This document shows, piece after piece, positions 17,616-26,359 of a stretch of 64,000 nt of DNA (the first letter of the stretch is position 1; each line of letters opens with the position of its first letter). Source of the DNA: Marisediminicola sp040546025 (GTDB taxonomy: Bacteria > Actinomycetota > Actinomycetes > Actinomycetales > Microbacteriaceae); contig NZ_JBEPNA010000002.1 in assembly GCF_040546025.1 (NCBI RefSeq), positions 1 through 64,000 on the forward strand, read 5' to 3'. The notes under the pieces are model-generated. The model had not been told where the DNA came from. It was given only the letters and a program-made list of their open reading frames with translations, and searched no databases. Position numbers and translations under genes: made by a program.

Positions 17616-17858
17616 CTATGGCTTCGGATGCTGCTCAGTCGGGGTCGCGGGCGGCGATGCCTGCGAGCTGTTCTGCATCGGCTCCGCCTGCGGCGTCGGT
17701 CCGTCTTCCGCGCCGGTCTTGATCTCGTTCTTGAAGATCTTCATCGACTGGCCGACGCTCTTGGCCAGCGCCGGAAGCTTGGCCGCGCCGAAGAGCAGCA
17801 GGATCACGACAAGAATGATGATCGCGTGCCACCCGGTCAGGTTTTGGAAGATTCCCAT
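17616..17858 (-). CDS. tatA: Twin-arginine translocase subunit TatA
   Basis: An 80-residue TatA: short periplasmic N-terminus, one transmembrane helix (WHAIIILVVILLLFGAAKLP), the hinge and an amphipathic helix (LAKSVGQSMKIFKNEIK), then a disordered Pro/Gln-rich tail. It forms the protein-conducting assembly with TatC, encoded 5 nt downstream. The ATG at 17858 has a GAGGAC site. Its position after pafB-pafC is conserved in actinobacteria. Confidence 0.95.
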   Translation of the reverse strand: MGIFQNLTGWHAIIILVVILLLFGAAKLPALAKSVGQSMKIFKNEIKTGAEDGPTPQAEPMQNSSQASPPATPTEQHPKP

Positions 17859-17946
17859 GATTGCGTCCTCGCGTTGACTGTTTCGATCATTTTACCCCTG
17901 CGCGGGTGAGTTGCCTGCGAACCGCGGGCAGGTTGAGTTCTGCCGG

Positions 17947-18924
17947 TCAGATGCCGTAGCGCGCCGCCCCCGCCGCGGCCCACTCTGCGACCGCGTGGCG
18001 AGCCTCCGGCGGCTCGACCACGGTGACCATTCCCGGCAGCCCCGCGACGAGTCGCTTGAGAGCGTGGACGTGAGAGACCCGCACGCTCGTCCGCACCCGG
18101 TCGCCCGCGGTGGTGCGCTCGGCGTCGTCCGGAATGTAGTCGGCGATGAGGCTGAGAGCGGCGGGCGTGACGTCGATCGTGACGAACAGGTCGTCGGCGG
18201 AGCCTTCGAACAGCTCGTCCGGCAGCGCCACGTCGCCGACCTTGAATTCAATGGGCAGCGCCGTGAGGGTGAGCGTGGAGACGCGGTCGAGCCGGAAGAT
18301 GCGCACCGCCCCGCGCAGGTGGCACCAGGCGCGCAGGTACCAGTCGGTGTCGACGGACTCGATGCGGAGCGGGTCGGCGTGCCGGTGCTCGTGCTCGCCG
18401 CGGGAGTTGACGTAGTCGAATTCGACCTGAACGCCGGTCGCGACGGCCTCACGGATGAGGGCCAGCGCGGCATCCGTCTGCCCCGCCTCGACCGCCATCT
18501 CGCTCGGCCTCGTGGATGCGCCGCGCGCGAGCTTGGCCATGAGCGAGTCGATCGCGCCGCGATCGGCGTTCTCCGGCAGCGCCGAGAGGTACTGCAGGCC
18601 GGCGATGAGGGCCGCGGCCTCCCGGCCGGAGAAGCGCGGCGAGTCGTCGATGGCCACGAGGTGGGTGAGCACGATCTCGTCGTCGTCCTCGAACCGGTCC
18701 CACGCGATGTCGAAGAGGTCGCCGTCCTGGTACTGGTGCGTCTCACCCGGGATGCCGGACACGGCGATGAGCATGACGGCATCGCGGATCTGCTGCTCGG
18801 TCATGCCGAAGTGCTTCGCGGTCTCGGCCACGCTCACCCGGGCGCGGTCGATGAGCCACGGCACGAGGGAGAGCAGGAAGGCGAGCTTGTCGGTGGCCTG
18901 CAGCGCCGGGGGTCGCTTAGTCAC
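17947..18924 (-). CDS. pafC: WYL-domain transcriptional regulator PafC
   Basis: A 325-residue helix-turn-helix plus WYL protein. The N-terminal winged helix (SVAETAKHFGMTEQQIRDAV) is followed by the WYL core, including the DWYLRAWCHLRGAVRIFRLD region, and the C-terminal WCX extension. With PafB it forms the transcription activator of the mycobacterial LexA/RecA-independent DNA-damage response, which senses single-stranded DNA through the WYL domains. The GTG start overlaps pafB by 8 nt, so the two are made together. tatA follows. Confidence 0.92.
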   Translation of the reverse strand: MTKRPPALQATDKLAFLLSLVPWLIDRARVSVAETAKHFGMTEQQIRDAVMLIAVSGIPGETHQYQDGDLFDIAWDRFEDDDEIVLTHLVAIDDSPRFSGREAAALIAGLQYLSALPENADRGAIDSLMAKLARGASTRPSEMAVEAGQTDAALALIREAVATGVQVEFDYVNSRGEHEHRHADPLRIESVDTDWYLRAWCHLRGAVRIFRLDRVSTLTLTALPIEFKVGDVALPDELFEGSADDLFVTIDVTPAALSLIADYIPDDAERTTAGDRVRTSVRVSHVHALKRLVAGLPGMVTVVEPPEARHAVAEWAAAGAARYGI

Positions 18925-19930
18925 TGGTGTGCTCCCTGTGGTCGTGGGCCGTCAGCGACAGGCGGGAGCGCACGGCGTCGCGCAGCTCGACCGGCGACAG
19001 CACGAGAACCTCCGGGCCGAAGGATGCGAGCTCGTCGGCGATGATGTTGAGGTCGGAGTAGTGCAGCTCGAGGGCCCCGGACGGCGCCGTGACCGTTCCC
19101 CGGCGCTTGAGCAGGCGCGTGGCGGCATCCGATTCCAGCTCGACCTCGACGACCGCGGTGTGCGACGACCACACCTCCTCGAGCTCGCGGAGCGCCCGCG
19201 TCGACTCGTCGTCCGCGCGCGGCTCGACGATCTCGCCCGTCGCCGCGACCTGGCCGACGATGCGGCGCAGCAGGAAGGTTCGCTGGGCGCCCGTGCCCGT
19301 CTCCTCCGCGGCCAGGTGCCACCGGCCCTGATGCTGCACGAGGGCGAGCGGGATGACGGTGCGCACCCGGGACTCGAGCTCCCCCGGCTTGAGGTACGCG
19401 AACCGCACCACCTGGTGCTTGTCGAGTGCGGTGCGGAGCGGCTCGAACGCGCTGTCCCGCACCCGCAGGCTCGGCGCGTAGCCGAGAACAGGCTCGTCGG
19501 AGGTGCCACCGAGCGCGCGCAGCTTCACGAGCGCGCGGCGGGACTCGGTCGATAGCGAGCCCTCCCGCCACACCATCGCGGCGAGGCCGAGGATCGCGGT
19601 CTCCTCGGCGGAGAAGGTGATGTCGCTCGGCAGCTCGTAGCTGCCGCGAGGGATCCGGTAACGCGAGTTCTGATTGCCGGACTCCGCCGGCGACTCGACC
19701 GTCTCCAGCGGCACCCCGAGGTCGCGGATGTCGTCCTTGTCGCGTTCGAACTGCCTCTCGAGGTTGGCGTTGCTGCCGCCGTGGTCGTACCTCTGCCGGT
19801 ATCCCTGAACGGTGGACAGGATCTCGTTCTTCGTCAGCCCGGTGTCGGTCGCGAGCAGCGCGAGCACAAGGCTGAACAGCCGCTCCTCGACGGGAACGCG
19901 CGGTGCGCCTGCTGCACTGCCTGGTGACAC
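18917..19930 (-). CDS. pafB: WYL-domain transcriptional regulator PafB
   Basis: A 337-residue WYL protein, partner of PafC. Visible are the N-terminal helix-turn-helix (ERLFSLVLALLATDTGLTKN), the central linker (FSAEETAILGLAAMVW) and the WYL domain (VVRFAYLKPGELESRVRTV, then GRWHLAAEET). The start is GTG at 19930. It is preceded 51 nt upstream by an FKBP lipoprotein gene rather than by pafA, which gives it its name in mycobacteria; no pupylation gene is present in the window. Confidence 0.92.
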   Translation of the reverse strand: MSPGSAAGAPRVPVEERLFSLVLALLATDTGLTKNEILSTVQGYRQRYDHGGSNANLERQFERDKDDIRDLGVPLETVESPAESGNQNSRYRIPRGSYELPSDITFSAEETAILGLAAMVWREGSLSTESRRALVKLRALGGTSDEPVLGYAPSLRVRDSAFEPLRTALDKHQVVRFAYLKPGELESRVRTVIPLALVQHQGRWHLAAEETGTGAQRTFLLRRIVGQVAATGEIVEPRADDESTRALRELEEVWSSHTAVVEVELESDAATRLLKRRGTVTAPSGALELHYSDLNIIADELASFGPEVLVLSPVELRDAVRSRLSLTAHDHREHTSD

Positions 19931-19981
19931 GGTGGCGTCCTTGCTTGCGGGTGATCCCGTTGGCCGTGTTCGGCCGTGGGG

Positions 19982-20890
19982 CTAGTTGACCGTTCCGAGA
20001 ATATCGACCACGTAGATCAGGGTTGCGCCCTCGGTGCCGGCTTCCGGCGGCACGATGGCGAGAACCTGCGAGCCTACTGTGTTGCCGATGATTGCGGCCT
20101 TGAGCCCTTCGCTCACGGAATCGCCCGCGAGATCGACGATCGCGGCGCTGCCCGTCGTCCAGGTGGACTGCACGACGGATTCGTCGTCCCAGTCCACGGC
20201 GGTGAGCTTGGCGACGACCTGGTCGCTGGCGCGGATCTCGTCGCCGTCGCCGAGACGGAGGAGCGACTCCCGGGCCTCGGTCGGGGCAGGCTCGCTGGGG
20301 ATCGTGATGCCGGGAGTGCCGTCGGGCGCCGTGACGACGCTCGGCATACCCGCGACCGCGAGCTGCGCGGTGCCGTAGGCGCGGGCGGGGAAGGCGCGAA
20401 CGACGTCGACGACATAGACGATCGAGTCGCTCGTCGCCGGCGGGGAGTCGTTCGCGGCGCTGTCCTCGGCGGACGCGACGACGGCGACCCGCGAGCCCTC
20501 GGTCGTGCACTCCAGCCCGGTGCCGAGGGCGGGGAGACCGGTATCGCCGATCGTGAAGAGGCTGCCGCCCTCCGGGGCATACGCGGTCTGCTGGAGCACC
20601 GTGGCGTCGGTTCCGTTGAGGATCGTCGCCTCGAGGATGACGGGCTGGCCGGACTGGAGCCGCTCGCCCTCGCCCGCGATGAGTTCGGTGCGTTCGATCG
20701 TTGTCGTGATGAGAGGCGTCGGGAAGCTGACCTCCGGCGCGGAGCCGAAGTCGCCCGGCGCGTCGACGGTCGACGACGCTGACCCGCTCGTGACGGCGGA
20801 CTCGCATCCGTCGGTGGCCCCGCCTGGGGCACACGCGGTGAGTGCGGCCAGGACGCTGGCGGCGACGACTAGCGCGGGAAATCTGCGCAC
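19982..20890 (-). CDS. FKBP-type peptidyl-prolyl isomerase lipoprotein
   Basis: A 302-residue predicted lipoprotein: hydrophobic signal with lipobox LTAC (Cys near residue 20), then two FKBP-like halves. The first contains GEGERLQSGQPVILEATILN and FTIGDTGLPALGTGLECTTEGSRV; the second ends with the conserved EGLKAAIIGNTVGSQVLAIVP segment. FKBP proteins catalyse prolyl isomerisation, here probably of extracytoplasmic proteins. The start is GTG at 20890 with a GAGG site. It sits in the pafB/trmI block, as in related actinobacteria. Confidence 0.87.
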   Translation of the reverse strand: MRRFPALVVAASVLAALTACAPGGATDGCESAVTSGSASSTVDAPGDFGSAPEVSFPTPLITTTIERTELIAGEGERLQSGQPVILEATILNGTDATVLQQTAYAPEGGSLFTIGDTGLPALGTGLECTTEGSRVAVVASAEDSAANDSPPATSDSIVYVVDVVRAFPARAYGTAQLAVAGMPSVVTAPDGTPGITIPSEPAPTEARESLLRLGDGDEIRASDQVVAKLTAVDWDDESVVQSTWTTGSAAIVDLAGDSVSEGLKAAIIGNTVGSQVLAIVPPEAGTEGATLIYVVDILGTVN

Positions 20891-20934
20891 GGGGGCCTCA
20901 TTTCGGTGGAACACGGGGGCGGAACTGCTCAAGT

Positions 20935-21975
20935 CTAGGTGGCGGATGCGGCGGCGTCCGGCTGATCGCTGCTCGGCGCCGCGCCATCCGCCTCGGCGGC
21001 GACGGCGAATTCCGCGCCAGCCTGCGCCGCCCGCGCGGTCTTGCGCAGCCGCTTGTCGGTTGCGGTGCGCTCGCCGAGAGATCCGGGGGTCCAGGCCTCG
21101 ACATCCTCGTCCGCGAAGTCGGTCTTCGAGGCGCGGCGCTTGAGCTGGGGCAGGATGGCGCCGGGCGCGAGGCGCCTGGCGGTCATAAGGAATCCGGTGT
21201 GGGCGACCATCCGGTGGTCGGGGCGCACGGCGAGGCCCTCGACGTGCCAGCCGCGCACCATCGTCTCCGACGAATCGGGGTCGGTGAACAGGCCGGTGCG
21301 GCGGATCGCCTCTGCGACACGGGAGAGCTGCGTGACGGTGGCGATGTAGCAGACGAGCACACCACCGGGGGTGAGCGCCTCGGCGACCTCGTCGATGCAC
21401 TCCCACGGGGCGAGCATGTCGAGGATCACCCGGTCGACCTCGCCCGGGGTGACGACGCCGGGGAGCTCCTCGACCAGGTCGCCGACGGTGACGGTCCAGT
21501 TGTCGGGTTCCCCGCCGAGGAAGCTCGTGACGTTGCCCCTGGCGACCTGGGCGAACTCGTCTCGGCGCTCGAAGGAGTGCAGGCGGCCGGCCGGCCCGAT
21601 CGCGCGCAGCAGCCACAGGCTCAGCGCACCGGAGCCGACTCCGGCCTCGACGACCGTTGCGCCGGGGAAGATGTCGCCGAACGCGACAATCTGGGCGGCG
21701 TCCTTGGGGTAGATGATCGCAGCCCCCCGCGGCATCGACATCACGAAGTCGTTCAGCAGCGGGCGCAGAGCGAGGTACTCCTCCCCCGTCGTGCCCAGCA
21801 CGACCGACCCGTCGGGTTGGCCGATGACGACGTCGTGCTCGACGCCGCCCCGGTGGGTGTGGAAGATCTTGCCCGGCTCGAGCGCGATCGTATTGAGGCG
21901 GCCCTTCGGCCCGGTCAGCTGCACCTTGTCGCCGGCGCGGAATGGGCCGCTCTGGCGGCGCACGGCGCCGCTCAC
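20935..21975 (-). CDS. trmI: tRNA (adenine-58-N1)-methyltransferase
   Basis: A 346-residue class-I SAM-dependent methyltransferase. The N-terminal domain (FRAGDKVQLTGPKGRLNTI) and the methyltransferase core with motif I VVEAGVGSGALSLWLL, the acidic SAM-ribose residue in HSFERRDEFA, and the DMLAPWE catalytic motif match the TrmI family (M. tuberculosis Rv2118c). It makes m1A58 in the tRNA T-loop. The GTG at 21975 overlaps the HAD gene stop by 4 nt. An Ala-rich tail of about 40 residues is not part of the fold. Confidence 0.94.
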   Translation of the reverse strand: MSGAVRRQSGPFRAGDKVQLTGPKGRLNTIALEPGKIFHTHRGGVEHDVVIGQPDGSVVLGTTGEEYLALRPLLNDFVMSMPRGAAIIYPKDAAQIVAFGDIFPGATVVEAGVGSGALSLWLLRAIGPAGRLHSFERRDEFAQVARGNVTSFLGGEPDNWTVTVGDLVEELPGVVTPGEVDRVILDMLAPWECIDEVAEALTPGGVLVCYIATVTQLSRVAEAIRRTGLFTDPDSSETMVRGWHVEGLAVRPDHRMVAHTGFLMTARRLAPGAILPQLKRRASKTDFADEDVEAWTPGSLGERTATDKRLRKTARAAQAGAEFAVAAEADGAAPSSDQPDAAASAT

Positions 21976-22664
21976 AGCGATGCCCCCGTTCGGATCTGCG
22001 CGAAGTGGGAGGCGACGTGGGCGTGGGTGACGCCGGCGAGGCTCTCCCAGAGTGTGTGGTTCGGCCCCGGGTCGAGAGGGCTGTGCAGGGGAATACCGAT
22101 CGTGACGGCGCCGGATGCGATCGCCGAGGTGAGCCCGGGAACGGAATCCTCGATCGCGAGGCAGTCGAGAATGTCGACGCCGAGCAGCCCGGCGGCGTGC
22201 AGGTAGGGAGCCGGATGCGGCTTGGCGAGCTCGACATCGTCGCCGCCGACGATCACGTCGAACGCGTGGAATCCGATCGCGTCGACGATTCTCGCCGCCA
22301 TCCGATGCACGGACATCGTCACGAGGGCGGTGGGAACCTCGGCGCGCTTGAGGTCGGCGAGAAGCTCGCGGGCACCCGGCCGCCAGGGCACCGCAACCTT
22401 CACCTGCTCGAGCACGCGGTCGGTCATCCACTCGATGATGGCGTCCGCGGTCATGTCGACGCCGCGTGCCTGGAAGATGACTGCGGCATCCCACAGGCCC
22501 ATGCCGACGACCTCGAGGCCGTCCTCGTGGGTCCAGGTGCCGCCGAAGGAGGCGATCAGCTCGGTCTCGGCGACCATCCAATACGGCTCGGTGTCGACGA
22601 GGGTGCCATCCATGTCCCAGAGAACGGCGGCGGGAAGATGTGCGGGCTGGCTCGGTTCGGTCAC
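21972..22664 (-). CDS. HAD-superfamily hydrolase (phosphatase-like)
   Basis: A 230-residue HAD enzyme with the nucleophile motif DMDGTLVDTE (Asp17, Asp19), the threonine motif ALVTMS, the Lys motif AKPHPAPYL and the metal-binding IEDSVPGL. The cap is of the alpha-helical beta-phosphoglucomutase type, so a small phosphorylated metabolite is the likely substrate. The GTG start at 22664 is inferred from conservation beginning near that point; its ribosome site is weak. It overlaps trmI by 4 nt and diverges from the PAC2 gene. Confidence 0.88.
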   Translation of the reverse strand: MTEPSQPAHLPAAVLWDMDGTLVDTEPYWMVAETELIASFGGTWTHEDGLEVVGMGLWDAAVIFQARGVDMTADAIIEWMTDRVLEQVKVAVPWRPGARELLADLKRAEVPTALVTMSVHRMAARIVDAIGFHAFDVIVGGDDVELAKPHPAPYLHAAGLLGVDILDCLAIEDSVPGLTSAIASGAVTIGIPLHSPLDPGPNHTLWESLAGVTHAHVASHFAQIRTGASL

Positions 22665-22770
22665 GATGCCCAATAGTACCGGCGGCGGTTCAGTCGACCA
22701 CGCCTCGGGTTCTATCCTTGTCAGAGACGATCGGTCACGGCGCCCGTGGCCGACCAATGGAGGAGACTTG

Positions 22771-23727
22771 TTGACTGACGGCTCGGGACTATTGAGCGGA
22801 CGCCTTCTTGTCGTCGCGTTCGAGGGCTGGAATGACGCCGGCGAGGCAGCGAGCGGCGCGGTGCGCACGCTCAAGGGCCTCCTTGACCTCTACCCGATCG
22901 CCGAGTTCGAGTCGGAGGACTACTTCGACTACCAGTTCAACCGGCCGCTCGCCGCGAACGACGAGGATGGTAACCGCACCCTCGTCTGGCCGAATGTGAC
23001 GATCTACGGTCCGACGTCGGTGAAGGCGCCCGACACGAAGTCGGAGGGTCTCGCGAACGACGCCGAGCTCGCGGTCGGTGTCGCCGAGAACACCAACATC
23101 TACCTCCTTCTGGGCACAGAACCCTCCCGCGGCTGGAAGAGCTTCTCGGCCGAGATTCTCGAGACGGTGCGCGGGACCGGGATCACCGGCATCGTGATGC
23201 TCGGTGCGATGCTCGCCGACGTGCCGCACACCCGGCCGATCTCGGTGTTCGCCAGCTCGGAGAACGCGACCGTGCGCGCAGAGCTCGGCCTCGAGCGCAG
23301 CTCGTACGAGGGGCCGGTCGGCATTCTCGCGGTGCTCGGCCACGCGGCAGAGGTGGCGGGGATCCCCACCATGTCGATCTGGGCATCCGTTCCCCACTAC
23401 GTGCACAACGCCCCCTCTCCCAAGGCGACGCTGGCGCTCATCGACAAGCTCGAGGAGATCATCGACGTCGTCATCCCCCGCGGGGACCTGGTCGGCGACG
23501 CCGCGACCTGGGAGAGCGGGATCGATGCCCTCGCGAGCGAAGACGAGGACATGTCGAACTACATCGAGCAGCTCGAGCAGGCGCGCGACACAGTGGACTC
23601 CCCCGAGGCGAGCGGCGAGGCGATCGCCCAGGAGTTCGAGAGATACCTGCGGCGCAGCGGCGACGACAAGCCCGACGGCAGCGGCGGCGGGTCAGCGGGC
23701 GACGAGCCCTGGCGGCCGAAGGACTGA
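22771..23727 (+). CDS. PAC2 family protein
   Basis: A 318-residue protein of the PAC2 family, named for a eukaryotic proteasome-assembly chaperone. Conserved segments: VVAFEGWNDAGEAASGAV near the N-terminus, LLLGTEPSRGWKSFS, and VMLGAMLADVPHTRP; a low-complexity acidic/Gly tail ends the protein. Actinobacterial members (M. tuberculosis Rv2125) have no proven role. The TTG start at 22771 has the strong site GGAGGAG 5 nt upstream; TTG 22768 is the alternative. It is divergent from HAD-trmI and convergent with mshC. Confidence 0.88.
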   Translation: MTDGSGLLSGRLLVVAFEGWNDAGEAASGAVRTLKGLLDLYPIAEFESEDYFDYQFNRPLAANDEDGNRTLVWPNVTIYGPTSVKAPDTKSEGLANDAELAVGVAENTNIYLLLGTEPSRGWKSFSAEILETVRGTGITGIVMLGAMLADVPHTRPISVFASSENATVRAELGLERSSYEGPVGILAVLGHAAEVAGIPTMSIWASVPHYVHNAPSPKATLALIDKLEEIIDVVIPRGDLVGDAATWESGIDALASEDEDMSNYIEQLEQARDTVDSPEASGEAIAQEFERYLRRSGDDKPDGSGGGSAGDEPWRPKD

Positions 23728-24039
23728 GCCGGGCGACGTCTCGCTCGCCATCGCTCGCGCTGCGAGTGCCTCGAGTGCGCGGTCGTTCTTGCGGCCGTTC
23801 ATGCGATCGGGCGGCTGCTCGCGGGCCAGGTGCTCGTGGGCGTGACTCCGTTCGGCCGGACGCTCTGTCGCGCGGGTGTTGTTCACTCGCGCGGTAGCTA
23901 TTCGCGCGGCGCCCCTGCCGCGCGGGTGTTGTTCACTCGCGCGGTCGTAATCGCACCCGCGTGACTGAATAACACCCGCGCGAGCTGAACCTGCGCGCGC
24001 GTGCCGGGGCGCGCGTGCCTCGCCGCAGCGCGGCAGGGT
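23728..24039. repeat. Intergenic cluster of 27-bp direct and inverted GC-rich repeats
   Basis: 312 nt between the convergent PAC2 and mshC genes with no credible gene. It holds two copies of a 27-bp sequence (23869-23895 and 23919-23945, core GCGCGGGTGTTGTTCACTCG) repeated 50 nt apart, and a diverged inverted copy at 23961-23982 (core GAATAACACCCGCGCG). The direct and inverted copies can pair into long hairpins, so the element may end both transcripts or be a dispersed extragenic repeat. Surrounding DNA is rich in CGCG/GCGC runs. Confidence 0.7.
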
Positions 24040-25293
24040 TCAGCTGCGGAGGTCGATGCCCAGCAGCGCGTTCACGGCGTCGAGCGCTCCCGAGTCGGGC
24101 GCGTGTCCGGACGAGACCGCCCTGTCGACGGCATCCAGCGCCGCGACGGTGTCAAGGTCGTCGCTCACGGCGGCGCGCAGAGCACTGATGAGCGAATCGC
24201 TCGTGGGGACGTCGGGCTGTTCGCGCTCCGCCCAGGCGCGCCAGAGCGCGAGACGGTTGCCGGCGCCGACGAGCGCGTCGTCGGTCCACTCCCAGTCGTG
24301 CCGGTAGTGGTGCCCGAGCAGGGCGAGCCGGATGGCGCGCGGATCGGCGCCACCCTGGACCAGGCGTGACACGAGGACAAGGTTGCCGAGCGACTTGCTC
24401 ATCTTCTCGCCCTCGTAGGCGATCATCCCGGCGTGGGAGTAGATGCGGGCGAATGGCTCACCGGTGAGAGCGGTGGCGTGTGCCGCGCTGAATTCGTGGT
24501 GGGGGAAGAGGAGGTCGGCCCCGCCGCCCTGCACCGTGATCGACGACCCGAGCCGGTTGACCGCGATCACCGAGCATTCGATGTGCCATCCCGGTCGGCC
24601 GAGTCCGAGCACCGTGTCCCACGCCGGCTCCCCCGCTCGCGCGGCGCGCCAGAGCAGGGGGTCGAGGGGATCTCGCTTGCCCGGGCGGTCCGGGTCTCCC
24701 CCGCGTTCGCCGAACAGCGCGAGCATCTCCGCGCGGTCGAGGTTGCTTTCGAGGCCGAGATGCCATGAGGTCGTCTCGCCGGCCTCGGCGCTGTCGAAGT
24801 AGAGGTCGGGTGCGGAGTCGATGGACTCGTCCGACGCGACCTCGTACGCGAAGCCGCTGACGACGAGGGCGTCCACGGCGGCGGCGACCTCGGGGATCAC
24901 CGCTGTGACCGGCACGTAGTGGTCGGGCGGGATGATCGACAGAGCCTCCATATCGCCACGGAACAGCTCGGTCTGCGAGGCGGCGAGCTCGCGCCAGTCG
25001 ATTCCCAGCAGGGCAGCACGCTCCAGCAGTGGGTCGTCGACGTCGGTCGTGTTCTGCACGTAGTCCACGTCGTAGCCGGCATCGAGCCAGCCGCGAACGA
25101 GGATGTCGAATGCGAGGTAGGTCGAGGCGTGGCCGAGGTGGGTGGCATCGTACGGGGTGATCCCGCAGACATAGAGTGTTGCCGTTCCCGATGTTTCGGT
25201 CGACACGACCGTTTTCGTCGAGGTGTCGAACAGGCGCGGCGGCTGCCCGTTCCCCGAGAGACGGGGAACCCACGGACGGCTCCACGACTTCAC
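24040..25293 (-). CDS. mshC: Mycothiol biosynthesis cysteine ligase MshC
   Basis: A 417-residue ATP-dependent ligase joining cysteine to glucosaminyl-inositol, the penultimate step of mycothiol synthesis. It is built like class-I cysteinyl-tRNA synthetase: HIGH-like motif inside CGITPYDATHLGHA (residues 43-56, with the zinc-binding Cys43), WHIECSVIA and the KMSKS loop (GEKMSKSLGN). It lacks the tRNA-binding tail, as MshC does. The GTG start at 25293 sits almost against a GGAGG site, but the N-terminus KSWSRPWVPRL is conserved in the family, so the start is kept. Confidence 0.95.
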   Translation of the reverse strand: MKSWSRPWVPRLSGNGQPPRLFDTSTKTVVSTETSGTATLYVCGITPYDATHLGHASTYLAFDILVRGWLDAGYDVDYVQNTTDVDDPLLERAALLGIDWRELAASQTELFRGDMEALSIIPPDHYVPVTAVIPEVAAAVDALVVSGFAYEVASDESIDSAPDLYFDSAEAGETTSWHLGLESNLDRAEMLALFGERGGDPDRPGKRDPLDPLLWRAARAGEPAWDTVLGLGRPGWHIECSVIAVNRLGSSITVQGGGADLLFPHHEFSAAHATALTGEPFARIYSHAGMIAYEGEKMSKSLGNLVLVSRLVQGGADPRAIRLALLGHHYRHDWEWTDDALVGAGNRLALWRAWAEREQPDVPTSDSLISALRAAVSDDLDTVAALDAVDRAVSSGHAPDSGALDAVNALLGIDLRS

Positions 25294-25348
25294 CCCTCCA
25301 GCCTAGGCGAGCCTCGCTGGGAGTCCGACCATGCAGGTTGAAGGAGGC

Positions 25349-25528
25349 TCAGAGGTTGTCGTGGTGGGAGTTCATGGCGGCGAGCTCCTGGAGGTCCAGC
25401 TCGCTGAACGGCATCCCCTTCTGGGACAACTGCGGGGAATGAGTGAGTGCGTCTACGACGCGGGAATCAGCCAGCCCGACCGAGCCGTCATTCGTATCGA
25501 AGACGAGGCGAGCAAAGAATTGAGTCAT
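25349..25528 (-). CDS. Candidate small protein of 59 residues
   Basis: An open frame beginning MTQFFARLVFDTNDGSVGLA and ending MNSHHDNL. It has a good ribosome site (AAGGGA, 7 nt before the ATG at 25528) and GC-rich third positions over much of its length, unlike the antisense frame. The protein is soluble, acidic and has no recognised family. It lies between mshC and the GAF-ANTAR pair, about 85 nt after the latter, and could be their last cotranscribed gene. Confidence is limited by its length. Confidence 0.5.
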   Translation of the reverse strand: MTQFFARLVFDTNDGSVGLADSRVVDALTHSPQLSQKGMPFSELDLQELAAMNSHHDNL

Positions 25529-25612
25529 GATGCAGTCCCTTCGACCATCGGAGTGTGTGAACTGCCGAGGTCTGGGGCAGATAACAAAGCTACCGCATCG
25601 GTCTATGAGATG

Positions 25613-26326
25613 TCATATAAGGAGGGTGCGGTTGACAACTCCCTCGGCAACGTTTCTGAGTAACAATCCGTTGCTGCGGGCGTAGTCCCGCAGAGTTCGG
25701 AAGGCGTCGTCCATATCGACATTGCGGGTGTGGGCAAGCACTCCCTTCGCCTGCTCGATCAACACCCTGCTGTCGAGCGCGTGCTGCAACTGCTGTTTGG
25801 CTACGTCGCTCTCGTGCAGCGTGCGTTCGTGCAGGATGCCGATGGTCGCGATGTCGGCGAGTGCGCGCGCCGCGAGCGCGTCCTCGTCGGAGATGACACC
25901 GGTCTGGTTGCGGAACAGGTTGAGCGCGCCGATCACGGTGCCGCGCAGGCGCAGCGGCACGGCGTGCACCGAGTGCAGGCCCTGCTCGAGTGCGGCTTCG
26001 CGGAAGTCGGGCCACTTGTCGCCCACCTTGTCGACATCGGGGACCGTCACGACCCGGCCGGTCCTGTAGCACTCCACGCACGGACCGAGTCCGTACCGGA
26101 GCTGCATGATCTCGACGAGTCGGCTTCGCTCGCTCGTGGACGCGATCACTGAGAGCTCGCCGGCCTCGTCGGCCAGAATCAACCCGGCTGCCGCAGCGTC
26201 AAGCAGATCCGCACTTGCATTCACGAGCGTGTCGAGCAGGTCGACCACGTCGTAGCCCGCCACGAGCGTGTCTGCGAGCGTCACGAACGTCGCGGCCAGT
26301 CGGGCCTCGCGCGTGGTACTCACCAT
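25613..26326 (-). CDS. GAF-ANTAR domain protein (RNA-binding antiterminator-like), copy 2
   Basis: About 237 residues: N-terminal GAF sensor domain (LLDTLVNASADLLDAAAAGL to LRLRGTVIGALNLFRN) followed by a C-terminal ANTAR domain (SRVLIEQAKGVLAHTRNVDM, then AFRTLRDYARSNGLLLRNVA). ANTAR domains bind paired hairpins in nascent RNA and prevent termination; GAF domains sense small ligands or redox state. The start ATG at 26326 is only 2 nt from a GGAGG site; ATG 26353 or GTG 26323 are alternatives. It directly follows a second GAF-ANTAR gene. Confidence 0.88.
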   Translation of the reverse strand: MVSTTREARLAATFVTLADTLVAGYDVVDLLDTLVNASADLLDAAAAGLILADEAGELSVIASTSERSRLVEIMQLRYGLGPCVECYRTGRVVTVPDVDKVGDKWPDFREAALEQGLHSVHAVPLRLRGTVIGALNLFRNQTGVISDEDALAARALADIATIGILHERTLHESDVAKQQLQHALDSRVLIEQAKGVLAHTRNVDMDDAFRTLRDYARSNGLLLRNVAEGVVNRTLLI

Positions 26327-26359
26327 TCCTCCAATTTGCCGCCCACACGGCATCCGTCG

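Noticed and set aside
23869..23982. CRISPR array
   Set aside because: Only two direct copies plus one inverted copy, no regular spacer length and no cas genes in the window.
25331..25663. Plus-strand 110-codon frame opposite the 59-codon gene
   Set aside because: No ribosome site, poorer third-position GC, and it overlaps the end of a GAF-ANTAR gene.
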